Assembly (NCBI RefSeq): GCF_943193095.1
Contig: NZ_CALPCV010000002.1
Location: 1-64,000 of the forward strand
Length of the DNA stretch: 64,000 nucleotides
Source of the DNA: Parasutterella muris
GTDB taxonomy: Bacteria > Pseudomonadota > Gammaproteobacteria > Burkholderiales > Burkholderiaceae_F
Reading direction: 5' to 3'
Within the stretch, counting starts at the first letter, position 1, and every line of letters begins with the position of its first letter. The position numbers and the translations under genes were made by a program. This document shows positions 26,627 to 34,573 of this stretch, piece after piece. The notes under the pieces are model-generated. The model did not search any database. It was not told where the DNA came from and saw only the letters and a program-made list of their open reading frames with translations.

Positions 26627-26722
26627 CTAGCACATCAGCAATAAAATTAACCCGACAATCAATTTAATGATAAATCGGATTAAATGCCGTACACTAGTGT
26701 CGACAGATTTGAATTTGTGCAT
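26627..26722 (-). CDS. Small hydrophobic peptide A (31 aa)
   Basis: ATG at 26722 opens a 31-codon ORF with a polar, basic N-terminal half (MHKFKSVDTSVRH) and a single hydrophobic helix (FIIKLIVGLILLLMC) at the C-terminus. A related ORF occurs at 28596-28697 with the same layout and similar flanks. Both have an inverted repeat upstream and a GC hairpin beyond the stop. The size and membrane helix recall type I toxins or phage membrane peptides, but I recognise no named family. It is antisense to the junction upstream of the HsdS fragment. Confidence 0.5.
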   Translation of the reverse strand: MHKFKSVDTSVRHLIRFIIKLIVGLILLLMC

Positions 26723-26767
26723 TTTATCTGTACGTTAAAGCGGCCTTGTAGTGCGAATCCTCGGCCG

Positions 26768-27034
26768 TTTTTACTTTGGTTTAAGCGTAGCGAATTCGAC
26801 GGATATTCCCGTTATCACTCAAAGGGAGCCGCGCATGAGTTTTTTGAATGGGAGGACATGTGCCGTGTGAAAATCCCGCTGCCTCCGATCGAGGTGCAGA
26901 GAGCAATAGTTGCCTTATACACGTGTGCCGAAGAAGCAAGAAAAATCGCATCAGAAGCAAAGGAACTGCTAAAAAAGGCTTGTCCGGCAATGGTTCAAAG
27001 CGCTGCCTATCATAAAACAGGAGTGATTCAATGA
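26768..27034 (+). pseudogene. 3' fragment of a type I restriction specificity gene (hsdS)
   Basis: About 88 codons match the end of an HsdS subunit. LWFKRSEFDGYSRYHSKGAA and WEDMCRVKIPLPPIEVQRAI are typical of the second target-recognition domain and the conserved spacer, and a helical tail follows. The first target domain and most of the second are missing. Upstream sequence back to 26684 is open but unrelated. There is no hsdM or hsdR in the window. Its stop overlaps the Fic start by 4 bp (ATGA), so the two genes probably moved together as the end of a type I operon. Confidence 0.8.
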
Positions 27035-27567
27035 GGAATTTAGATAGGAAAAGCCTTGAGAAGGCAAAAGAATTGTTTGCATCCGGCGCCATAAATAAAT
27101 TTGAAATTGGCTCTTTCAAAGGACTCCGGCAGATCCATAAGTACTTATTTGACGGGCTATACGATTTCGCAGGAGAGGTTAGACAGCAAAATATTTCTAA
27201 AGGTGGCTTTAGGTTCGCAAATGCACTTTATCTTGTGGAGGCTCTTGCAAAGATTGAACTAATGCCGGAGAGCTCTTTTGAAGAGATCATTTCCAAATAC
27301 GTAGAAATGAATGTTGCTCATCCTTTTATGGAGGGAAATGGTCGCTCAACCCGCATATGGCTTGATCAAATTTTGAAAAAGCGTTTGGGAAAAGTTGTTG
27401 ACTGGCAAAAGGTTGATAAAACACTTTATCTTCAGGCAATGGAAAGAAGTCCGATTAATGATTTGGAATTAAGATTCTTGCTTCAGCAGGCGTTGACAGA
27501 AGATGTTGATAACAGAGAAATGATTTTTAAAGGCATCGAACAGTCCTACTACTACGAAGAACCGTAA
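27031..27567 (+). CDS. Fic-domain protein, class III-like (putative adenylyltransferase)
   Basis: This 178-residue protein has the active-site loop HPFMEGNGRSTR (97-108), which fits HxFx(D/E)GNGRxxR with catalytic His97. The length matches the short class III Fic proteins, such as that of Neisseria meningitidis, which transfer AMP to target proteins and are held inactive by a C-terminal helix with an [S/T]xxxE[G/N] motif. Here the C-terminus reads SYYYEE (172-177), so the inhibitory Ser and Glu are present but the last position differs. It overlaps the HsdS fragment by 4 bp. It may be a surviving cargo gene of a lost type I restriction operon. The target is unknown. Confidence 0.85.
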   Translation: MRNLDRKSLEKAKELFASGAINKFEIGSFKGLRQIHKYLFDGLYDFAGEVRQQNISKGGFRFANALYLVEALAKIELMPESSFEEIISKYVEMNVAHPFMEGNGRSTRIWLDQILKKRLGKVVDWQKVDKTLYLQAMERSPINDLELRFLLQQALTEDVDNREMIFKGIEQSYYYEEP

Positions 27568-27984
27568 AACGGAGAGAAGAAGGCTGCGCCTTAAGTGCTC
27601 AATGCAGTCAATTTTTCAAAGGTCTTTCGGGAAATATGTTTGACTTGTTTTTCAAGCGCAATGGTCTTACGTAAGATGCTGAAAGATTAAAAATTGACAA
27701 TAGCCGACCGTATTGAGAATATTTTGTTGATGAAGATAAATGCAATGAATGCCGCTTGGTCTTAGGCGTGAATACGCCTGTCCAGATAATCGTGTTATGT
27801 GCGATAATCTCCCACGAGGTTAGAAATGTCGTAGCCATCTCGGTACCTCATAAGAAGTTAAGATTCAACAAAGTCCGGTCCCACCCGGGTTTTGTTTTAT
27901 CCGATCCCTTTCGGGGCCCTCTACGGCATACGCCGTAATCCTTTGATAATCCCTGAAATTAAGGGATTGGCATAGGTTTCGAGG
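27568..27984. other. Non-coding stretch rich in small hairpins
   Basis: No convincing gene is present. A 76-codon open frame on the minus strand (27608-27838) has no recognisable motifs. Hairpins include TACGGC/GCCGTA at 27922-27937 and AATCCCT/AGGGATT at 27948-27968. It is probably decayed prophage DNA leading into the tail-fibre remnant. Confidence 0.5.
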
Positions 27985-28059
27985 GTGAGGACTTCGGATG
28001 ACGGTCATTCCCTTTCATGGTCCCGAAATTGTAGCTTAGTTCTCTGCTTTTACAAATTT

Positions 28060-28072
28060 CCGAATATCCTCG
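28060..28072 (+). repeat. Inverted PNI-encoding site, plus orientation
   Basis: CCGAATATCCTCG here is the exact inverse of 28526-28538. Shorter matches lie at 26562-26572 (minus, 11 bp) and 28867-28875 (plus, 9 bp). In each case the site can be read as Pro-Asn-Ile. Confidence 0.7.
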
Positions 28073-28287
28073 GAAGCTATTCTCATGTTTATCCAACGAT
28101 TCGGACGCCAGATATTTCTGGGGCCTTGTACCACTTCAATAATGGTACTCAACTAGCGGTGAGCCAAACTACAGGGAAAACAGATGAACCATCTGGCATT
28201 TCATTTGATGCGTCCAGAAGCTCCGCTGTATATAAAGCCGTTCAACCCGCCTCAATGCGGGCGCTTGTTTTGGTCAGGGCGTATTAA
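28060..28287 (+). pseudogene. Phage tail-fibre C-terminal segment (plus strand)
   Basis: In frame from the site CCGAATATCCTCG the sequence encodes PNILGSYSHVYPTIRTPDIS and ends with SGISFDASRSSAVYKAVQP, then a short ALVLVRAY tail. The xFDASRSSxVY…VQP pattern is the well-known end of tail-fibre and tail-collar proteins of Mu-like and lambdoid phages. No N-terminal or shaft region of a fibre is attached. It ends in 4-bp overlap with the convergent fragment on the other strand, as in invertible tail-fibre cassettes. Confidence 0.75.
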
Positions 28288-28538
28288 AGCGCTCGCACTA
28301 AAATCAAGGCGTGCAACGACTGCGGTTGCACGGTGTCAGAGGCCCCAAAAACCTGAGCAGAACGATTTGCGGAGAAATTGAATTCCTGAGAGGCAGATGT
28401 TTTTGACGTTCCAACGGCGCTTGAGGAGCCAATTTCTGGCTCAACGGCAGAGATCGCTTCGATTGCCAAGCCTATTTCAGACGTTGATCCGTCTCCTAAT
28501 GCCGCCGCTCGCAACCGTGATGTAGCGAGGATATTCGG
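28284..28538 (-). pseudogene. Phage tail-fibre C-terminal segment (minus strand)
   Basis: In frame from the inverted site CCGAATATCCTCG at 28538 the minus strand encodes PNILATSRLRAAALGDGSTS and ends with EFNFSANRSAQVFGASDTVQP, then HALILVRAL. The ending aligns with that of the plus-strand fragment (FDASRSSAVYKAVQP, ALVLVRAY). The two are alternative C-termini placed tail to tail. No attached shaft or assembly gene remains, so it cannot be expressed as a working fibre as it stands. Confidence 0.75.
28526..28538 (-). repeat. Inverted PNI-encoding site, minus orientation
   Basis: This is the exact 13-bp inverse of 28060-28072. Together they bracket both convergent tail-fibre ends. Confidence 0.7.
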
Positions 28539-28550
28539 TCAGAAACACCT

Positions 28551-28583
28551 AGGCCCCGCCAGCGAAAACTAACGGGGCCTTTT
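28551..28583. terminator. GC hairpin between peptide B and the tail-fibre fragment
   Basis: AGGCCCCG / CGGGGCCT with a 14-nt loop, followed by TTT on the plus strand. A similar but weaker arrangement (ACCAAA…TTTGGGGT, then TCTTTACTCA) lies beyond peptide A at 26573-26620. Confidence 0.6.
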
Positions 28584-28595
28584 ACTCAGGCGCTC

Positions 28596-28697
28596 TTACC
28601 GCGACCACATCAGCAGTACCAGTGCAACGATCACTTTAGGCAACCATCGCTTAAGTACCTTTGATATAATCAGAGCAGAAGATGTTTTTAATCGCAT
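28596..28697 (-). CDS. Small hydrophobic peptide B (33 aa)
   Basis: ATG at 28697 opens a 33-codon ORF that encodes MRLKTSSALIISKVLKRW, then a hydrophobic helix LPKVIVALVLLMWSR. It parallels peptide A at 26627-26722. Both have a basic N-terminal half, an aromatic residue, Lys, then IV(A/G)L(V/I)LL. The 5' flanks both contain ACCAAAG followed by a CGGCC-based inverted repeat, and the 3' flanks both read TGAGTAAA. Conservation of the ORF across diverged DNA supports translation. The function is unknown. Confidence 0.5.
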   Translation of the reverse strand: MRLKTSSALIISKVLKRWLPKVIVALVLLMWSR

Positions 28698-28755
28698 GAC
28701 AATCTTCCATTTGAGCGGCTCGGAATTGGTACTTCCGGGCCGTTTGCTTTGGTTT

Positions 28756-29330
28756 TTGCTTCATAGATTGAGCGGGTGACCATAGCGAAACCGTCCAATT
28801 CCGTCACGGCCATGCGAAAACCGATGAGGATAGGGGCATTTTAGCAAAACTCTCAGAAACTGCTTTCCGAATATCGAGGGTATTCTCAAGTAAAAAATAG
28901 TGGTCTCTTCGATGACGATTCAAGCGTTACAACCCATCTTTCATAGGGCGTCTTAGACACTGATGTAGCTTCGAAAAAAGGCTACGTGCTTTTGAGTGAA
29001 TGTTCGGGGTTCTTTTTCGATCAGAATGACATTGCTCGTGAGTTAGGAAATGACAAAAACGATAATCTCCGGCGCAGTGAAGCCGCTTCTGATCATGCCC
29101 GAGAAAGCGGATGCTCGAATTCGGAAAGCAAAGCGAAAGAGTTTTAGTCTTAGTCCGGAATTATTCCAATAGCTGCAATGACAAAATAAAATCTTCCAAC
29201 TCATTCGGAAAGGGTTTAGAGGACGCTTCCGCAGAATTTTCCTAAGTAATGACGGCAGCAGGCTGAAGGTTTGCCGGATATCTAAAATGCACAGCTTCAG
29301 TTGAAGAAGCTAACTGTATGATTTAAATAA
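28756..29330. other. Decayed region, no supported gene
   Basis: No gene could be supported. A PNI-like site (CCGAATATC) lies at 28867-28875 and opens PNIEGILK before a stop. A short plus-strand frame ending near 29147 (GYVLLSECSGFFFDQNDIA) has no start or known motif. This is probably prophage debris next to the tmRNA 3' end. Confidence 0.5.
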
Positions 29331-29364
29331 AAATCCCAGTCATCCTCCGACGTTCTGGGAATTT
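29331..29364 (-). terminator. Terminator of tmRNA
   Basis: On the minus strand AAATTCCCAG pairs with CTGGGATTT across about 15 nt, and TTATTT follows. It lies 5 bp after the tmRNA 3' end. Confidence 0.85.
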
Positions 29365-29368
29365 AAAA

Positions 29369-29734
29369 TGGTGGAGGCGGCGAGAATCGAACTCGCGTCC
29401 AAAAGCTATCAGCAACAGCCTCTACGTGCGTATCTAATTCATTTAGATCTTACCGACAACCCTGCAAACTAGCGATGCCAGTTGCCGGCCAGTTGCTTTG
29501 TTTCGCCTCCGACGTCACAACTCCATCGAAGACTAGCTCTTATGCTATGTCGCTGCTGTCGGTTTCCCGACCCGGTCTAAGAGCAAACCGGTTGCAGCGT
29601 CTCACCGGACTTAGGCGGCGAGAGCGAAACGCTCATCGTTGGCGTTTATATTTTTGTAAGTGGTTTAGCGAGGAAACTACACCTCGGCACGCGTCCAATT
29701 ACCTCATTGCCCCTGTCGAAACCATGTCGCCCCC
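29369..29734 (-). ncRNA. ssrA: tmRNA (tag ANDERFALAA)
   Basis: The 366-nt RNA starts GGGGGCGACATGG and ends GATTCTCGCCGCCTCCACCA. Its acceptor stem pairs GGGGGCG with CGCCTCC, with one G-U pair. The tag reading frame encodes ANDERFALAA followed by TAA, the tag typical of betaproteobacteria. tmRNA rescues ribosomes stalled on broken messages and marks the products for proteolysis. It lies 39 bp after the DUF748 gene and has its own promoter. The decayed phage region begins directly beyond its 3' end, a common integration target. Confidence 0.97.
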
Positions 29735-29747
29735 ACAGGAATCTTTC

Positions 29748-29776
29748 ATTTTACATAAAATTCATCGCCTTATCAA
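29748..29776 (-). promoter_or_regulatory. Promoter of tmRNA
   Basis: On the minus strand TTGATA (29776-29771) and TAAAAT (29753-29748) are separated by 17 bp. They overlap the stop codon of the DUF748 gene and lie just upstream of the mature tmRNA 5' end. Confidence 0.75.
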
Positions 29777-32700
29777 TTTTGAAGACCCAAAGCGACCCCG
29801 GGAACCTTTGTGTCGCCTTTTTGATCCTGCGGAGAAACGATAAACAAACGATCCGGATTGATCTTCTCAACATTGATCAGATAGTTCCTGACCGCATCCG
29901 CGCGCCTCTGCGCAAGCGATACATAATCCGCGGTCGCAACACGCTGATGCTCCAGCAGGAACTGATGCATCTGCTGTACGTCCGTAAGCTTTGGCTTGTC
30001 CGGAATTTCCGATTCGCTGTAAAGCGCTTTAATTGCTTGACTAATCTGCACCGGCGTAAGCTGCTTCATGTCTGTTGCGGCAGTCGAATCCCGATAAATG
30101 GCATAGCGCATCGAACGCATCAGCAGGCTCTCCTTCAGCCCCTGAGTGTCCTGCTTGTCATCGGCGATACCCATGATTTGAATCTTGATGCCCGGGCGCT
30201 CACTCATCGCTTTGGCCACAACCTTCAATGCGTCAACCGTCTTCGGACTCAGTTTGGCTGTGCCGGCGTCAAAGGCGAGATTATGAAGGTCTGCGTCACC
30301 GCCGCCAAACATCGAACCAATCAGAGCGAACGGCGCAGTCACCGCTTTGGTAATCAAGTTGGCAATGACTTTGACAATGATTCCGCCAATCGAGAACTCC
30401 GGATCATTCAGAGATCCGCTTACCGGAATGTTCAAGTCAATCTGACCGCTTCTGTCCTGGAGCAGGGAAACTGCCAGCCCGACAGGCATCGTGTTCTTGG
30501 CATTCGGTATCTCATTGCCGAATTCCAGTTTGTTGATGACCATGTTGTTCTCTGATTTCACTTCATCTTTGTGAACATCAAGGGAACCGTTGTAGGTAAT
30601 CTGCCCCCGGACAATCGGGTAACCGGTAAATTCCGCAGAGAACGGAGAGAAGGTGGGAAGCGACAGCGACTGTACGGAGCCCCGCATCGCGACGGTCAGA
30701 TTGGATGCAAACGGATTTACCGTGCCTTTCAGAGTCATCGGGGTTCCGTTTAGCGAACCATGTACGTCAACGTTCGCTTTCGAGTTCTTCGCTGTCGAGA
30801 AACCGGTCATGCTGCCGTCGATCTTGTTGGCGGTAATGTTAAATACCGGTGAGACGGAATTATCTGTAAAGCGAACGCGACCGCCGCTCAGAACCACTTT
30901 GCTAATGGTCATTGCGGGCAGATCGGCAGTGGGCGAAGAGAACTTAGCCTTTTTGCCGGTTTTCTTGGCGGGTTTTTCTGCGGGTTTGGAAGCAGGCGCC
31001 GCTTTTCCGCCCGGATCCGCTAAAGAGGCAAGATTGATTGCGCCGTTCTTCGCTCTGACAATCGTGACGCTCGGATTAGACGCCGTCAGCGAATTAATGT
31101 TGATTTGAAGCGGAGAAAGGCCGCTGATGCTGACGCCGGAAGCACTGAGCTTGGTAAGCGATGCGGCCGGTTCACCCTTTGCCGTCGTGACGTTAAGATT
31201 GCTTACGTCGCCTGAACCGTTGTAGCTGAAGCTGATCGGATCAGCTGCGGTGGAAAGCGTGACTTTGCCCTTGTTGGAGAAGGTGCCTTTGGTCACGTGG
31301 GCGCCGGAATACTGAGAGATATAGGGCGTCAGATCGGCAATGGACAGCGCGCTCGTAGTGACGTCCAAACTGGTCTTGAACGGGCTGATCACCAGATTTC
31401 CGCTCGCGCCGATATGCCCGCCGATAATGTTCATGTTCGCGCTGACCGCGGTCTGCGCAGATAAATTGTTACTGATCGGACCGGCCGAGGCGTTGATCGC
31501 GGAGATGACTTTGTGGAATCCGTTCGTTGCATCGGTAAAGTCGACAGAGCCTCCGCTCAGGCTGATCCTGCCGATCTGCCAGCTAAGCGGAGCTGATGAA
31601 GACGAAGAGGCTTTGGCTGGCGCCGGTTTCACCGCAGCAGCAGAGGCGGAAGGCTTTCTGCCCGGCTCGGCAAGCGTCATTAAGTTGATTGAATTGTCTT
31701 TTTCACGAATAACCTTGACGTTCGGACTTGCGATATTGATATCAGCAATCTTGACGTTGATCGGCGAAAGGCCGGAAACGTCGATGCCTTTGACTTCGGC
31801 ACTCGCGACGGAAAGCGCTTGAGAGCCGTTCGGCTCATGAATCACAGCTCCGCTCAGACCTGCCTCACCGCTGTAATTGAACTTCAGCTCTTCATTCATG
31901 CTCAGGCTGAACTTGCCGCTACTCGAGAATTTACCGCCTGCGATCTTGGCGGCGGAGAACTCCTGAATGTAGGGCGAGAGCTTCGGAACGGAAAGATCTT
32001 TTGTACCGAGATTCAGCTCAAGATCAAGAGGCGTTAAATCAAGCGTACCTTCGGCGGTAATGCTGCCCTCAAGCACATCAAGAGAAGCCTTGATGTCGCT
32101 CTTGTTTCCGGGCTGCGCGTTCAGCGAAGCCACTGAAGCGTTGATGTTTGTGACGTCATGATCAAAGCCGTTCGTCTTGTCAGAGAAATGGACCGTGCCT
32201 CCGCGAATGCTCGCTTTCTCAACACTCCACTTCCAGCCGGGGTCCTCCTGCGCGTTAGGTCCTTTGTCCGCGATGGATGGTTTATCATGATTTACGTCTG
32301 ACTGAGCTTCCTCACTCTTGGGCTCGATTTCATTCGGCGTGGGAGCTTCAGTCGGAACGGCTCCTGCACCAGTACTGCCGGATTCGGAGGTTTCTGCTGT
32401 CTTGCTCGATTCCGCGCCGGCAGTGGGTGCCTCAGGTGTTGATTCGGCAGCGTGAGCCGAACGCATCAGCATATTCAGAGCCGCTTCCTTCTGAGGTGTC
32501 ATTTCTGTCGAGCTTTCTGAAGCCTTCTCAGGCAAAGCTTCTTTAGCTTTTTCCTCAGGCTTCGGAGGTTTCGTCTGCGCTGTCTCCGGCGGTGTCTCAG
32601 TCGGTGCGGCCGCATTGTTTTCTGTCGGTTCTGCCTTGGTTTCTTCCGACTTAGCGGCTTCGGGTTTTACTTCCTTGCCCGCAGCTGTCGGTTTTGCCTC

Positions 32701-33810
32701 AGGAGCCTTTTCCGCGCTGACGGCTTCAGAGTTGGCAGCTCCGGCGCTTTCTTCGGGTTTTGCGTCTTTCAGAATATGAGTGGCAAGCTCAGCCGCATTA
32801 ATGCCTTTGGCCGTACGGATAATTTCAAATTTCGGTTCCTGAAACTGTACTTCGCCAAGCTCAAGAATCTGCCTGAATAGAGAGAACTCTTTCAGATTGA
32901 TGTTGATTTCACGGAAGTTCGCGATCTGATAGCCGTTGGCGTCAAGATCATCCTGAATCGAAAGGTTCAGAATCTTTAATGTGCCTCTGAGTCTCAGATA
33001 GCCTTCCTGCTGATCGACAGTCTTGGCAAAGTCGAGATTCAAGGCGGCATCCATCGTGCCGGATGTGACCTTCGCGTTCAGCGGTATCGGATTAAAAGAA
33101 GCGGCGTTCTCAAGGTTGAGTCCTCTGAGAGTGAAGTCGACACCGGTCTTGAGCGAGGGAACAAAGAGTTCGCTTGAAGCGTTAATCGAGAAGGGCTCGC
33201 CGTTAAAGTTGAACTGAAGCTTCGGCTGCGTCGGGTTGTCCAACTCGGTCTTGAAATTAGAAATCAGAGGAACCACTAAGTTGATGTCGGTGAATTTGTC
33301 GACCTTATCTCTGAACTTGTCATCGAGCGTGATGGAGGAATTGATCAGAGAAACATTATCAATTTCAAATCTGACCGGATCATCATCCTTTTTCTTGTCC
33401 TCATCTTTGTCTGAGGGCATTTTGGCGATCTTGTTGATGATGTCGCTGAAATTAAAAGTGTCAAGGCCCGTGCGGATGATGTTGGCTTCAAAACCGTCGA
33501 GCGTGACATGATCCACAATCGGAGAGAATTTGACGAGCGATTTCCAGTTGAGCTTTGTGTCAAGGGACTTCAGCGCCATAAAGGCCTGCGGTTCTCCTTC
33601 TTTTTGGATCCTCAGGCCGTTGGCGGTCAGCTGCAGTGTAAAAGGATTGAATTTGACCTCGTCAAGCGTGATTTTGCGGTCGGTAAACGGCTCTGCATAC
33701 TTCTTAATAGCCCACTGTATGCCCGAAGGAACGCCCCAAAAACCGCCTGCTGTGTAGACAGTCGCCAGAGCCGCGACCACGCCGGTCGTAATCCAAATCT
33801 TTTTACTCAT
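29773..33810 (-). CDS. AsmA-like/DUF748 giant envelope protein
   Basis: This 1345-residue protein has one N-terminal membrane segment (about 5-25) and a very long periplasmic part. Repeated AsmA/DUF748-type modules recur as 'GGxVxFTDxTNGF' and 'DLTPYIQEFS'-like strands, and a polar Ala/Pro/Glu linker spans about 350-530. Its C-terminal region (about 1180-1340) has an OmpA-like flavour, containing LAFDAGTAKLSP and AQRRADAVRNYLI. The family includes bridge-like proteins thought to move phospholipids between membranes, and DUF748 proteins are associated with outer-membrane integrity. The neighbours (an OmpA-like gene nearby, tmRNA) do not define a pathway. The lipid-transfer role is inference. 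Confidence 0.85.
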   Translation of the reverse strand: MSKKIWITTGVVAALATVYTAGGFWGVPSGIQWAIKKYAEPFTDRKITLDEVKFNPFTLQLTANGLRIQKEGEPQAFMALKSLDTKLNWKSLVKFSPIVDHVTLDGFEANIIRTGLDTFNFSDIINKIAKMPSDKDEDKKKDDDPVRFEIDNVSLINSSITLDDKFRDKVDKFTDINLVVPLISNFKTELDNPTQPKLQFNFNGEPFSINASSELFVPSLKTGVDFTLRGLNLENAASFNPIPLNAKVTSGTMDAALNLDFAKTVDQQEGYLRLRGTLKILNLSIQDDLDANGYQIANFREININLKEFSLFRQILELGEVQFQEPKFEIIRTAKGINAAELATHILKDAKPEESAGAANSEAVSAEKAPEAKPTAAGKEVKPEAAKSEETKAEPTENNAAAPTETPPETAQTKPPKPEEKAKEALPEKASESSTEMTPQKEAALNMLMRSAHAAESTPEAPTAGAESSKTAETSESGSTGAGAVPTEAPTPNEIEPKSEEAQSDVNHDKPSIADKGPNAQEDPGWKWSVEKASIRGGTVHFSDKTNGFDHDVTNINASVASLNAQPGNKSDIKASLDVLEGSITAEGTLDLTPLDLELNLGTKDLSVPKLSPYIQEFSAAKIAGGKFSSSGKFSLSMNEELKFNYSGEAGLSGAVIHEPNGSQALSVASAEVKGIDVSGLSPINVKIADINIASPNVKVIREKDNSINLMTLAEPGRKPSASAAAVKPAPAKASSSSSAPLSWQIGRISLSGGSVDFTDATNGFHKVISAINASAGPISNNLSAQTAVSANMNIIGGHIGASGNLVISPFKTSLDVTTSALSIADLTPYISQYSGAHVTKGTFSNKGKVTLSTAADPISFSYNGSGDVSNLNVTTAKGEPAASLTKLSASGVSISGLSPLQININSLTASNPSVTIVRAKNGAINLASLADPGGKAAPASKPAEKPAKKTGKKAKFSSPTADLPAMTISKVVLSGGRVRFTDNSVSPVFNITANKIDGSMTGFSTAKNSKANVDVHGSLNGTPMTLKGTVNPFASNLTVAMRGSVQSLSLPTFSPFSAEFTGYPIVRGQITYNGSLDVHKDEVKSENNMVINKLEFGNEIPNAKNTMPVGLAVSLLQDRSGQIDLNIPVSGSLNDPEFSIGGIIVKVIANLITKAVTAPFALIGSMFGGGDADLHNLAFDAGTAKLSPKTVDALKVVAKAMSERPGIKIQIMGIADDKQDTQGLKESLLMRSMRYAIYRDSTAATDMKQLTPVQISQAIKALYSESEIPDKPKLTDVQQMHQFLLEHQRVATADYVSLAQRRADAVRNYLINVEKINPDRLFIVSPQDQKGDTKVPGVALGLQN

Positions 33811-33875
33811 ACTTCTTATCCCTCGTGATAAAAAATCAACACGCAGAATCTTGCTAGTTAGAAGTATGAATGACG

Positions 33876-34523
33876 CTAGATGTTAATTTCCAAGATTTGA
33901 CTCGGATTGCGCACGATAGCATCCGCTTTCCACTCCTCGACACCAACGGGGGAGCCGAGATAGCCCCATTGAGCGGCAATGGAAAATACATGAGCGGAAT
34001 TCGCAGCCTGAATGTCTCTCAGGTCGTCTCCGACATATACCGCAGATTCGGCCGGTTTCTGAAGAAGACGAAGCGCGTGAATGATCGGCTCCGGATGCGG
34101 TTTGCTCACACTGAGCGTGTCGCCGCAGACTACCGCGCCGGGCGTAAGTTTGAGATGCTCAATCAGTGGCAGCACAAAACGAGCGTGCTTATTGGTGACG
34201 ATGCCCCAGGTAAAGCCCTTTGCCTCAATCGAATTGATGAGCTCGAGAATGCCCGCAAAAAGCTCTGCGTGGTCCGTCATATGTTCCTGGTAGTAGTCCA
34301 GAAATTCGTTTGCGAGCGCTTTATAGCCGGGATCTTCCGGTTTGATGCCGAAGGCCGCGCCGAGAAGCCCGCGCGCGCCGCTCGAAGCGGTCTTGCGAAG
34401 CACTTCAAAGGGAAGCGGCTCAAGATGCCGAACTTCTCTGAGATGGTTGGCCGCCGCGGCAAGATCAGGCGCGGAGTCAAGCAGGGTACCGTCTAGGTCA
34501 AAAAGATAGGTCTGAGGTGTCAT
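33876..34523 (-). CDS. gph: HAD phosphatase, phosphoglycolate phosphatase type
   Basis: This 215-residue HAD hydrolase has motif I DLDGT (9-13), motif II VTNKH, a motif III lysine in SKPHPEP and motif IV VGDDLRDI. A helical cap lies between residues 18 and 85, as in Gph and MupP. These enzymes remove phosphate from 2-phosphoglycolate or, for MupP, from N-acetylmuramate 6-phosphate. The start is the ATG at 34523. The frame extends to 34559, but that part is the terminator of the upstream gene. The choice between Gph and MupP is open, hence the moderate confidence in the symbol. Confidence 0.75.
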   Translation of the reverse strand: MTPQTYLFDLDGTLLDSAPDLAAAANHLREVRHLEPLPFEVLRKTASSGARGLLGAAFGIKPEDPGYKALANEFLDYYQEHMTDHAELFAGILELINSIEAKGFTWGIVTNKHARFVLPLIEHLKLTPGAVVCGDTLSVSKPHPEPIIHALRLLQKPAESAVYVGDDLRDIQAANSAHVFSIAAQWGYLGSPVGVEEWKADAIVRNPSQILEINI

Positions 34524-34529
34524 GACAAA

Positions 34530-34556
34530 AATAAAGGGGCCTAAAGGCCCCTTTTT
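34530..34556 (-). terminator. Terminator of the OmpA-like gene
   Basis: AAAGGGGCC / GGCCCCTTT with a 4-nt loop. On the minus strand TTTATTTTT follows. It sits between the OmpA-like stop and the phosphatase start, partly insulating the latter. Confidence 0.85.
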
Positions 34557-34573
34557 CACAAGTGAATTAGCAA

